A stretch of 34,391 bases of DNA. Origin: Clostridiaceae bacterium. Lineage in GTDB: Bacteria; Bacillota; Clostridia; DSM-8532. Positions 18,417 through 26,038 of this stretch are shown piece by piece. Both the position numbers and the translations under genes were made by a program. Numbering within the stretch: the stretch's first letter is position 1; each line of letters opens with the position of its first letter. Under the pieces are notes generated by a model. It saw only the letters and a program-made list of their open reading frames with translations, did not search any database and was not told where the DNA came from. The stretch is from positions 1 to 34,391 of the forward strand of contig JAAYNX010000219.1 in assembly GCA_012520615.1 (NCBI GenBank), given 5' to 3'.

Positions 18417-18450
18417 AACATGTTGTTAACATGTTATGTCAATATAACAT
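18417..18450 (+). promoter_or_regulatory. Tandem AACATGTT palindromes and inverted repeat before purB
   Basis: The palindrome AACATGTT occurs at 18417-18424 and 18428-18435, offset by 11 bases (about one helical turn). ATGTTAT (18431-18437) and ATAACAT (18444-18450) form a further inverted repeat just before the ribosome binding site. The arrangement resembles a double operator at the transcription start, but no regulator is assigned. Confidence 0.45.
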
Positions 18451-18471
18451 TACAACCGGAGGTTGCCCGAG

Positions 18472-19899
18472 TTGAGAGATATGTACGAAAGCCCATTAAA
18501 CAAACGTTACGCTAGCAAGGAAATGCTAGAGCTATTTTCACCCAATAGAAAGTTCAAAACCTGGAGAGCATTATGGATTGCTCTTGCAGAGGCTGAAAAG
18601 GAACTTGGATTAGATATTACAGATGAACAAATCGACGAGCTAAAACTTCATAAAGATAATATAAATTACGAATTAGCTGAGAAGATAGAAAAAGAAACTC
18701 GTCACGATGTTATGTCTCATGTTCATGCCTATGGTGCCCAATGTGAAAAAGCAAAGGGGATTATTCATCTAGGTGCAACTTCCTGCTATGTTGGAGATAA
18801 TACAGACATAATAATATATTCTGAGGCGCTCAAACTTATTAAAAACAAGGTCTTATCCGTTATTATAAAGCTTTCACGATTTGCAGAAAAATATAAGGAC
18901 CTGCCAACTTTAGGTTTTACCCATTATCAGCCAGCACAACTTGTTACTGTTGGCAAGAGGGCATGTCTGTGGATAATGGATCTTTTATTGGATATTGAAG
19001 AGCTTGATTTTGTTATTGATAATTTAAGGCTTTTGGGAAACAAGGGGACTACCGGTACTCAAGCTAGCTTTTTATCGCTCTTTAATGGGGATCATGAAAA
19101 GGTAAAGACTCTTGAAAAGTTAATTGCCGAAAAAGTAGGTTTTTCTGGTGTTATGCCAGTATCGGGTCAAACCTATTCCAGAAAACAAGATTCCCGTATT
19201 TTAAATGTTTTAAGCGCCATTGCACAAAGTGCTTATAAATTTAGTAACGATATGAGACTATTAGCCAATCTCAAGGAGATGGAAGAACCTTTTGAAAAGA
19301 AACAAATCGGATCTTCTGCTATGGCGTATAAACGCAATCCAATGAGATCTGAGCGAATTTCATCTTTAGCACGTTATGTTATTGTAGATGCGCTTAATCC
19401 TGCAATTACCGCATCTACACAATGGTTTGAAAGAACCCTTGATGATTCAGCAAACAAACGAATTAGTATACCTGAGGCATTCTTAGCAGTCGACTCAATT
19501 TTAAACATCTATAATAACATCTCAGATGGAATTGTGGTATATCCTAAAATTATCAGGAAAAGGATTCTTGAGGAGCTTCCTTTTATGGCCACTGAGAATA
19601 TTCTCATGGAGGCTGTAAAACAAAACGGAGACAGACAGGAGCTTCATGAACGTATTCGTGTTCATTCAATGGATGCTGCAAAAGTTGTCAAAGAAGAGGG
19701 TAGACCAAATGATCTTATAGAACGAATTGCAAATGATCCTCTTTTTAATATTAATATTGAAAAGCTTAATGATGTTCTTGCACCTGAAAATTATATTGGG
19801 CGTAGCAAAGAACAAGTTGAAGAGTTTTTATCCGAACAAGTTTTCCCTTTACTAAAGAAAAATAATGCAAAAGAAATCAATGTTGAACTAATGGCTTAA
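18472..19899 (+). CDS. purB: Adenylosuccinate lyase
   Basis: PurB cleaves SAICAR to AICAR and adenylosuccinate to AMP, two steps of purine synthesis. The superfamily signature GSSAMAYKRNPMRSE is intact, with the catalytic serine loop, and upstream segments TRHDVMSHVHAYG and HLGATSCYVGDN carry the family histidines. The 475-residue length matches the longer PurB type. Start choice: CCGGAGG ends at 18462, so the tracked TTG at 18463 is too close; TTG 18472 is ideally spaced and ATG 18481 is distant. It stands alone rather than within a pur operon. Confidence 0.95.
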   Translation: MRDMYESPLNKRYASKEMLELFSPNRKFKTWRALWIALAEAEKELGLDITDEQIDELKLHKDNINYELAEKIEKETRHDVMSHVHAYGAQCEKAKGIIHLGATSCYVGDNTDIIIYSEALKLIKNKVLSVIIKLSRFAEKYKDLPTLGFTHYQPAQLVTVGKRACLWIMDLLLDIEELDFVIDNLRLLGNKGTTGTQASFLSLFNGDHEKVKTLEKLIAEKVGFSGVMPVSGQTYSRKQDSRILNVLSAIAQSAYKFSNDMRLLANLKEMEEPFEKKQIGSSAMAYKRNPMRSERISSLARYVIVDALNPAITASTQWFERTLDDSANKRISIPEAFLAVDSILNIYNNISDGIVVYPKIIRKRILEELPFMATENILMEAVKQNGDRQELHERIRVHSMDAAKVVKEEGRPNDLIERIANDPLFNINIEKLNDVLAPENYIGRSKEQVEEFLSEQVFPLLKKNNAKEINVELMA

Positions 19900-19918
19900 A
19901 TATAAACCATAAGTCCTA

Positions 19919-19974
19919 TTGATTTTGGTTCATAAATGCTGTAATATCGTCATATCATCGTCTTGTAATGATAT
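19919..19974 (+). promoter_or_regulatory. gntR promoter with overlapping inverted repeat
   Basis: TTGATT (19919-19924), 17 bases, TAATAT (19942-19947) predict a start near 19954. An inverted repeat ATATCAT-N9-ATGATAT occupies 19952-19974, directly over that start, a position suited to autorepression. It does not resemble the usual GntR GT-N-TA-N-AC core. Confidence 0.4.
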
Positions 19975-20007
19975 TTATAATATATTATTTAACGGAGGTC
20001 ATGAACA

Positions 20008-20742
20008 ATGGTTGCTATAAACAAATATAGTAATGTTCCACTTTATTGTCAGCTTAAGAATTTAATTGTTAAAAAAATTGAGAACGGTGAGTTTGAGGCT
20101 GATAAAAAAATTCCTTCAGAACAGGATTTTTGTGAACAGTACAATATTTCGAGACCTACCGTAAGACAGGCTATTAATGAATTAACTGCCACAGGTCAGC
20201 TATATAAATTGAAGGGTAAGGGCACATTTGTATCTGCACAAAAAACCTATATAAATATAAAGGATTATACAGGTTTCACAGATTCTATTCTTGATAGCAA
20301 TAACCCATCGGAAAAAAACATATTATCTATTGAAGTGGTGTCGGGGAACAATCACCCTAAAGTTTTAGAGGCTTTTGGCTACAAATCTGAAAGTAAAAAC
20401 GAGTTTGCCGCTATTACATATACAAACACTTTAAGTAACGATGTTGTTTCATTAAGTGTTTCATATATTCCACTAGCCTTGTTTCCGGAAATATGTGAAG
20501 ATATTCAATCAAACAAAGATGTTCTTAGAGGTAAGTATCCTTTAATACCCAGCAGCACGAAAAGTCTTCTTGATGTTATAAATACGGATCAAAAGGAAGC
20601 TGTATATCTAAAACTTCAACCAGGCCAGCCGCTTATACGTATCAATAATATTCTATATTCAAAAAGCGGACAACCTGTTGAATATATTATAACAAAATAC
20701 CGAGCTGATAAAACTAGACTTCAATTTGAAAATCATAAGTGA
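20008..20742 (+). CDS. GntR-family transcription regulator with UTRA domain (HutC type)
   Basis: The 244-residue protein has an N-terminal winged helix-turn-helix (residues 1-75: YCQLKNLIVKKI, KIPSEQDFCEQYNISRPTVRQAINEL, then the wing LKGKGTFVS). Residues about 90-240 form a UTRA effector-binding domain ending LYSKSGQPVEYIITKYRADKTRLQF, the HutC/FarR layout. Such proteins bind DNA as dimers and release it on binding a small metabolite such as a sugar phosphate or amino acid derivative. No catabolic operon adjoins it, so the ligand and targets are unknown; an inverted repeat over its own promoter suggests autoregulation. CGGAGG precedes the ATG. Confidence 0.9.
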   Translation: MVAINKYSNVPLYCQLKNLIVKKIENGEFEADKKIPSEQDFCEQYNISRPTVRQAINELTATGQLYKLKGKGTFVSAQKTYINIKDYTGFTDSILDSNNPSEKNILSIEVVSGNNHPKVLEAFGYKSESKNEFAAITYTNTLSNDVVSLSVSYIPLALFPEICEDIQSNKDVLRGKYPLIPSSTKSLLDVINTDQKEAVYLKLQPGQPLIRINNILYSKSGQPVEYIITKYRADKTRLQFENHK

Positions 20743-20776
20743 TTTCTAATTTTAGAAGCTTATATCAAATATTTAA

Positions 20777-20803
20777 GCCGGCTACTAAAGCCGGCATTTT
20801 GTT
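20777..20803. terminator. Bidirectional hairpin between gntR and coat genes
   Basis: Two copies of GCCGGC, itself a palindrome, pair around TACTAAA. A short T tract follows on the plus strand. It lies between convergent genes and touches the last codons of the minus-strand coat gene. Confidence 0.6.
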
Positions 20804-21086
20804 ATTGCTGCATATTTTGTTGCATGGTCTGAAATTTTTGCGTAGCTGTCTGTACATCATTCATATTTGCGTTTTTAACGTTATACCAACCCTTTTGCTG
20901 CATGGCGTTAAAAATCTCATACTGTATTTGTTGCTTATCATTTAAAATCTTTGTCATTTCCGAGCGTAGATTTTCACAGGTTGATTCTGCAAGAAATGTT
21001 CCATAAGCACTTATTATTTGCTTTTCACTGCTTAACGCATCATTCATTATTTCCTGTTCGGTTAAAACCGCAGTGTTTTGTTGCAT
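20802..21086 (-). CDS. CotF-family spore coat protein
   Basis: This 94-residue helical protein matches the Coat F family: LTEQEIMNDALSSEKQIISAYGTFLAESTCENLRSEMTKILNDKQQIQYEIFNAMQQKGWY is the family's helical-pair region, including the final GWY. The ends are rich in Gln and Met (MQQN at the start, MQQNMQQ at the end), as in other clostridial coat proteins. CotF-like proteins are deposited on the outer spore surface. AAGGAGG precedes the ATG. It lies 12 bases downstream of a second Gln-rich coat-type gene and near spoIVA, so expression during sporulation is expected. Confidence 0.85.
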   Translation of the reverse strand: MQQNTAVLTEQEIMNDALSSEKQIISAYGTFLAESTCENLRSEMTKILNDKQQIQYEIFNAMQQKGWYNVKNANMNDVQTATQKFQTMQQNMQQ

Positions 21087-21098
21087 TGCTTTACCTCC

Positions 21099-21368
21099 TT
21101 ATTGCTGTTGCGCCGGTTTATTGTGGGAATTTAAATAGTTAAACAGCAAATTAAAATGTTGTTTGTGAAGTTGGGCTGCTTTATTACAGACCGCTTTCAG
21201 CTGAGGGTCGTTACATCTTTGCGAATACATATCAAGCTTCTTATAGTTTAGTGACTCATAGTTCAACATGTCTTCTAATATGGTCAAGTTTTTGCTTGTA
21301 AGCATAGCTTGCCCTTGCTGCATCGGCTGTCCTGAATTTTGTTGCATTTGTTGATTATTCTGCTGCAT
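21099..21368 (-). CDS. Small Gln/Met-rich protein, probable spore coat protein
   Basis: The 89-residue protein has a low-complexity N terminus (about residues 1-22, MQQNNQQMQQ... with many Gln and Met) and a helical hairpin core (about 25-80, NLTILEDMLNYESLNYKKLDMYSQRCNDPQLKAVCNKAAQLHKQHFNLLFNYL), a ferritin-like helix pattern seen in CotF relatives and clostridial coat-associated proteins. It ends PAQQQ. Two cysteines are present. GGAGGTG lies about 11 bases before the ATG. It is upstream of, and probably cotranscribed with, the CotF-family gene. Coat function is inferred from composition and neighbours. Confidence 0.7.
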   Translation of the reverse strand: MQQNNQQMQQNSGQPMQQGQAMLTSKNLTILEDMLNYESLNYKKLDMYSQRCNDPQLKAVCNKAAQLHKQHFNLLFNYLNSHNKPAQQQ

Positions 21369-21472
21369 ATATTAGCTCGCACCTCCATTAAAATAAAGTA
21401 TAAACATAGTCTTCTCAATGATTTGATATTTTATTAGAAATAAATTTTTGAAAAAGAACTTTTAATTTTTTT

Positions 21473-21502
21473 GAATATCTTGACTAAACGTCCAATATAC
21501 TT
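21473..21502 (+). promoter_or_regulatory. Weak candidate sigma-E promoter of spoIVA
   Basis: GAATAT at 21473-21478 and AATATACTT at about 21494-21502, separated by about 16 bases, resemble the ATA...CATAnnnT pattern of sigma-E promoters. The -10 element lacks the leading C, so this is only a candidate. spoIVA is a sigma-E gene in Bacillus. Confidence 0.25.
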
Positions 21503-21565
21503 ATACTGACCGAATGGGTCATGCATCTTGCATGTATCGACAGATACACTGAAGGGGGATTGGCT

Positions 21566-23047
21566 GTGGAGAATTTATACAGCGTTTATAATGATATTGC
21601 GGAAAGGACAAAGGGAGACATTTACATTGGAGTTGTCGGACCCGTAAGAACTGGTAAATCAACCTTTATCAAAAAGTTCATGGAAACACTTGTGGTTCCC
21701 AATATCAAAGATCCGTACGATAGAGGAAGGGCGGTTGATGAAACCCCTCAGAGTGCATCGGGACGAATGATAATGACGACCGAGCCTAAATTCATCCCTA
21801 ACGAAGCTGTCACTATCACAATGGAAGATAATATATCTTTCAATGTTCGTTTGGTAGACTGTGTCGGCTACATGGTAAAAAGCGCCGTAGGGCATATGGA
21901 GGATGAAGTACCACGAATGGTTAAAACTCCATGGTCTGATTATGAGATTCCTTTTGAAGAAGCCGCTTCTATTGGTACAAGAAAGGTTATCAAAGAGCAC
22001 TCGACCATAGGCGTAATGATAACTGCCGACGGTTCTTTTACACAGTTCTCGAGAGATGAGTATCAGGATTCGGAAGAAAATGTTATAAAAGAACTAAAAT
22101 CATCAGGGAAACCTTTTGTAATTGTTTTAAACAGTGCTGTCCCTGATGCGGCTGAAACAAAGGAATTAGCTAAAGAGTTAAGCGAAAGATATTCGAAACC
22201 TGTTATACCTTTAGATTGCCTCAACTTAAATATTCAGTCTATTAATAAGGTTATGAATGGCATCCTGATGGATTTCCCAATAAGTGAAATATGTTTTAAT
22301 CTGCCCGAATGGATTCTATCCCTTGATAGCGAGCATTGGTTAAGAAAAGAAATGATTAATGCAATTAGAGATTCTTTTATGGATAGAAGCACGTTGCAAT
22401 TAACTTATGATGCTGCTAACAGACTAAATAACTACGAGTTTTTAAGCAAAGCAACCATGAGTGATGTCCGAATGGGAACCGGCGAGTTAACCATGGAAAT
22501 AAAGCCTGCTGACGGTTTATTCTATCGTATTGTAAAAGAGGAAACAGGGCTTGAAATTGACGGTGAGCAGCGGTTATTCGCAGTACTTAAAGAGCTTTCA
22601 GGGATAAGAGGCGAATACCTTAAGGTAGAGGATGCTCTTACAGAGGTAAAAACCAAAGGCTACGGTGTTGTTACTCCGAAGCTTGAAGAATTAACTCTCG
22701 AGCCACCTGAAATAGTTAGACAAGGAACTCGTTTTGGAATAAAACTTAGAGCTAGTGCGCCTTCGATACATATGATCAGAGCCGACATTGAAACGGAAAT
22801 AGCACCTCTGGTAGGTTCTGAGAAGCAATCCGAGGAATTGGTCAATTATCTGTTAAAAGAATTCGAAGGCAAGCCGGAAAAACTCTGGGAGTCAAATATT
22901 TTCGGTAAATCCCTGCATGAGCTGATTACAGAAGGTTTACAAAACAAGTTGTATAAAATGCCGGAGGATGCTCAATTAAAGCTTCAGGAAACATTGCAAA
23001 AAATAATAAACGAAGGAAGCGGTGGACTGATCTGCATTATTTTATAA
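21566..23047 (+). CDS. spoIVA: Stage IV sporulation protein A, spore coat basement ATPase
   Basis: SpoIVA polymerises on the mother-cell side of the forespore outer membrane using ATP hydrolysis and forms the base on which coat and cortex assemble. Walker A is GPVRTGKST (residues 25-33), followed by DETPQSASGRMIMTTEPKFIPNEAV and VRLVDCVGYMV, as in the Bacillus protein. I choose GTG 21566 as the start: GAAGGGGG is correctly spaced from it, and MENLYSVYNDIAERTKGDIYIGVVG aligns with the Bacillus N terminus. This gives 493 residues, close to the 492 of B. subtilis. The tracked ATG lies upstream of the ribosome binding site. The C terminus ends GGLICIIL. Confidence 0.97.
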   Translation: MENLYSVYNDIAERTKGDIYIGVVGPVRTGKSTFIKKFMETLVVPNIKDPYDRGRAVDETPQSASGRMIMTTEPKFIPNEAVTITMEDNISFNVRLVDCVGYMVKSAVGHMEDEVPRMVKTPWSDYEIPFEEAASIGTRKVIKEHSTIGVMITADGSFTQFSRDEYQDSEENVIKELKSSGKPFVIVLNSAVPDAAETKELAKELSERYSKPVIPLDCLNLNIQSINKVMNGILMDFPISEICFNLPEWILSLDSEHWLRKEMINAIRDSFMDRSTLQLTYDAANRLNNYEFLSKATMSDVRMGTGELTMEIKPADGLFYRIVKEETGLEIDGEQRLFAVLKELSGIRGEYLKVEDALTEVKTKGYGVVTPKLEELTLEPPEIVRQGTRFGIKLRASAPSIHMIRADIETEIAPLVGSEKQSEELVNYLLKEFEGKPEKLWESNIFGKSLHELITEGLQNKLYKMPEDAQLKLQETLQKIINEGSGGLICIIL

Positions 23048-23075
23048 CGGGAATAAAACTTCCTAACCTCGATTT

Positions 23076-23100
23076 AAAGCCCTTTTTAGGGCTTTTTTGT
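23076..23100 (+). terminator. Terminator of spoIVA
   Basis: AAAGCCCT and AGGGCTTT pair perfectly around TTTT and run into TTTTTTGTTTT. Confidence 0.92.
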
Positions 23101-23265
23101 TTTAATTACGAACCTATCAAAACACGTTATATCTCACCTTTTATCCAAACATTGACTTTGATTATATTACTTTAATATTTAAAATATTAGTAATAATATT
23201 TTAGTTTTAATTTGGAAAATGGTGATATAATACTCGTATAAGATACGCCGAAAGGAGTTTTTTGT

Positions 23266-24822
23266 ATGGTAGATACAACCGGTGAAAAAAGAAAAAGAGG
23301 CAGACCTAGAAAAAATCCTAACGAAATTGATGCCCCAATACAAGCAGTAAAAAGAGGACGAGGACGTCCAAAAAAAATACACTCTGAATTTTCATCAACT
23401 GCTACGAATAAATCAGGTCAGAATCCAGCTTCTAAAGAGCTTAATTATAAAGCCATTAATGCGTGGGACAATACTAAATTTAGTAAACGAAGTATCATGT
23501 CTTTCTGCGAAAACTATAAGGCATTTATGAATAAAGCTAAAACAGAACGAGAATTTATTAAAGAAAGTGTTGCATTGGCAAGGCAGAATAAATTTGTAAA
23601 TATTGATGAAATAGGCGACACAAATTTAAAGCCCGGAGATAGGGTATATCGTGTCGTCAAAGAGAAATTAATGCTTCTTGCCGTGATAGGAAATAAACTT
23701 CCGGAGGAAGGTACAAGGATTGTAGGTGCCCATGTGGATTCTCCACGTATTGATATTAAGCAAAATCCTTTATACGAATCAACAGACATGGTTTTCTTTA
23801 AAACCCATTATTACGGTGGAATTAAAAAATACCAGTGGCTTGCAATCCCGCTTGCTTTGCATGGAATAGTCGTTAAAGCCGACGGAACAAGCGTTGAAAT
23901 TAACATAGGTGAAGACGAAAAAGACCCTGTATTTACTATTACAGACCTGTTGCCTCACTTAGCCAAAGATCAATTAGACAAAAAGGTTACCGAGGCTTTC
24001 CACGGTGAGAACATGAATGTTCTTTTAGGCTCTGAACCTGTGTCAGATAAAGAAAATAAAGAACGCTTTAAAAGTAACATACTTAATCTCTTATATGAAA
24101 AGTACGGAATAATCGAGGAAGATCTTATATCTTCAGAACTTCAGGTTGTTCCAGCATTTAAGGCAAGAGATGTTGGTCTAGACAGAAGCATGGTAGGAGC
24201 CTATGGCCACGATGATAGAATTTGTGCTTATCCAGCTCTGGTGTCTATTCTGGAAACTAAAAATCCTGAATATACAGCTATTTGCTACCTAACCGACAAA
24301 GAAGAAATAGGAAGTGTGGGAAATACAGGGGCCGAATCAAGAGCCTTGGAAAACTTTATTGCAGATCTTTGCGCTCTGACTACCGACTCTGTATATACAG
24401 ATCGTCTGGTTCGTGCTTCCCTGAATAATTCAAAAATGCTTTCAGCCGATGTAAATGCAGCCTTAGATCCCAATTACGAAGGAACACACGATAAATTAAA
24501 TGCGGGATATTTAGGCAAAGGAATTGCAATAATGAAGTTTAGCGGCTCCAGAGGAAAATCAGGAGCAAGTGATGCCAGTGCAGAATATTTGGGAGAAATA
24601 AGAAGACTATTTAATGATAATAATATCCCATGGCATATTACTGAACTTGGTGCAGTTGATAAGGGCGGCGGAGGAACCATAGCAATGATGATTGCCAACC
24701 TTGGCGTTGATGTTATTGACGTGGGAGTGCCAATACTTTCAATGCATGCACCATTTGAGATAGCTAGCAAAGCTGATATATATTCGGCGTATAGAGGATA
24801 TTACGTTTTCTTAAGTAAATAA
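23266..24822 (+). CDS. M18 family aminopeptidase with N-terminal AT-hook motifs
   Basis: This 518-residue metallo-aminopeptidase should remove N-terminal residues, often acidic in this family, from peptides in the cytoplasm. The catalytic domain (about 75-518) has the metal-ligand segments GAHVDSPRID (H156), YGHDDRICAYPAL, LTDKEEIGSVGNTG, SADVNAALDP and LSMHAPFE, so it looks active. Unusually, residues 1-60 form a basic, disordered-looking extension with two AT-hook cores: KRGRPRKNP (10-18) and RGRGRPKK (30-37). AT-hooks bind the minor groove of AT-rich DNA. AAAGGAG at 23251-23257 lies eight bases before this ATG, so the extension is translated. It is monocistronic and convergent with a tyrosine recombinase. 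Confidence 0.9.
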   Translation: MVDTTGEKRKRGRPRKNPNEIDAPIQAVKRGRGRPKKIHSEFSSTATNKSGQNPASKELNYKAINAWDNTKFSKRSIMSFCENYKAFMNKAKTEREFIKESVALARQNKFVNIDEIGDTNLKPGDRVYRVVKEKLMLLAVIGNKLPEEGTRIVGAHVDSPRIDIKQNPLYESTDMVFFKTHYYGGIKKYQWLAIPLALHGIVVKADGTSVEINIGEDEKDPVFTITDLLPHLAKDQLDKKVTEAFHGENMNVLLGSEPVSDKENKERFKSNILNLLYEKYGIIEEDLISSELQVVPAFKARDVGLDRSMVGAYGHDDRICAYPALVSILETKNPEYTAICYLTDKEEIGSVGNTGAESRALENFIADLCALTTDSVYTDRLVRASLNNSKMLSADVNAALDPNYEGTHDKLNAGYLGKGIAIMKFSGSRGKSGASDASAEYLGEIRRLFNDNNIPWHITELGAVDKGGGGTIAMMIANLGVDVIDVGVPILSMHAPFEIASKADIYSAYRGYYVFLSK

Positions 24823-24881
24823 TGATAAAAGTGTTATGGTATAAGGCCTAATTATCTAATTAAGAAACCTTGCACCTGCTG

Positions 24882-25880
24882 TTATGAGTCAGCATTTTTA
24901 TCGTTTTTCTTTTTAGGTGAAATGGAGGAGAGGGGATTGCTTTTTACAGCATCCCTTAGCTTCTCATCATCTATATGCGTATAAATCTCGGTAGTTGCTA
25001 TGCTTTCATGGCCTAAAATGGCTTGCAGAGCGCGTATGTCAACATTTCCGTGTTTATACATAAGGGTCGCCGCAGTATGGCGCAACTTATGAGGCGAGTA
25101 TTTATCCGGGTCTAATCCGGAAGCCTGTATATATTTTTTAACTAAATATTGAACGGTTTTAGGGCTTATACGAACCTTTCGCTCGCTTAGAAACAGGGCT
25201 TTTGGGTCTTTTATCACTTTTAATTTAGATCTTTCAACCATATAAGCCGCAATAGCATCCTGGCATGCCTTATTTAAGTAAACAGTACGTTCTTTGTTGC
25301 CTTTACCGATAACAGTCAGCGTATCACCGCGAATGCTGTTTACATTTATTCCAACTAGCTCAGATAAACGTAGCCCGCAATTCATAAACAATACTAAAAT
25401 AGCGTAGTCACGGGCGACATTTTTCTTTCCGTTAACACTTTGAAGCAGATTAACGCTTTCCTCAAGATTTAAATACTTTGGCAATCTTTTAACAATCTTC
25501 GGAGAATCCAGCTCAGCAGCAGGATTATAATCAATAAGCTTAACCTTGGTATGTAGATATTTATAAAATGATCTGAGACATGCAACTTTACGTGATCTTG
25601 TAATAGCAGAATTATTTAGCTCACGGCTTGTATAAGACATGAAGCTATATAAATCAGTTAAATCGATACTTTTTATATCATCAAAAGTAATATCATTAAC
25701 AGGCATTTCTCTAAATTCATTTTCATCAGCATGATATTTTGTTACTTTAATATATCTCAAGAAGGTACGTAAATCATAATGGTATTCTGAAACAGTTTTT
25801 TTAGAAATGTTTTTTATAGTAAGCATATAGTTTAAAAACTCAATTACTATTTCGGGCATATCATTAAAATCAAGTGACAT
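24882..25880 (-). CDS. Tyrosine recombinase, XerC/XerD-like
   Basis: The protein cuts and rejoins DNA at specific sites through a covalent tyrosine link. Residues 1-110 form the SAM-like core-binding domain (FLNYMLTIKNISKKTVSEYHYDLRTFLRYI). The catalytic domain has the arginine of NCGLRLSELVGI (about 170), the lysine of GKGNKERTVYL, HKLRHTAATLM, LGHESIATTEIYTH with its histidine and the nucleophile tyrosine near 300; the set is complete. I start at ATG 25880 (332 residues), because GAGGTG is spaced for it rather than the tracked GTG. A Lys-rich tail (SPKKKNDKNADS) follows. No phage genes or attachment repeats adjoin it, so a chromosomal Xer-type role is likelier than an integrase role. Confidence 0.9.
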   Translation of the reverse strand: MSLDFNDMPEIVIEFLNYMLTIKNISKKTVSEYHYDLRTFLRYIKVTKYHADENEFREMPVNDITFDDIKSIDLTDLYSFMSYTSRELNNSAITRSRKVACLRSFYKYLHTKVKLIDYNPAAELDSPKIVKRLPKYLNLEESVNLLQSVNGKKNVARDYAILVLFMNCGLRLSELVGINVNSIRGDTLTVIGKGNKERTVYLNKACQDAIAAYMVERSKLKVIKDPKALFLSERKVRISPKTVQYLVKKYIQASGLDPDKYSPHKLRHTAATLMYKHGNVDIRALQAILGHESIATTEIYTHIDDEKLRDAVKSNPLSSISPKKKNDKNADS

Positions 25881-25911
25881 TGTAAAGCACCTCACAAGTA
25901 TTTATACTAAT

Positions 25912-25941
25912 ATTATACCACGCCTACTCCCAATTAAACAA
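25912..25941 (-). promoter_or_regulatory. Promoter of tyrosine recombinase
   Basis: Read on the minus strand: TTGTTT, 18 bases, TATAAT, with about 25 bases from the predicted start to the ATG. It shows that the recombinase has its own promoter, separate from the SRAP gene upstream. Confidence 0.65.
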
Positions 25942-26038
25942 AATTTTTATTTTGTCTAATGTGACGTTATTTTTTTAGCATTTGCTATTAATAAACTCAT
26001 TCATATACATGCTACTTCTTTGCTTCTTACTCTGCTTC

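Noticed and set aside
18260-18475. 71-residue plus-strand ORF between the aminotransferase and purB
   Set aside because: It has no ribosome binding site, reads through a terminator hairpin and the purB promoter region, and ends inside purB.
21659-22000. Minus-strand ORF of 113 residues inside spoIVA
   Set aside because: It is antisense to the ATPase domain of SpoIVA, with no promoter, ribosome binding site or family likeness.
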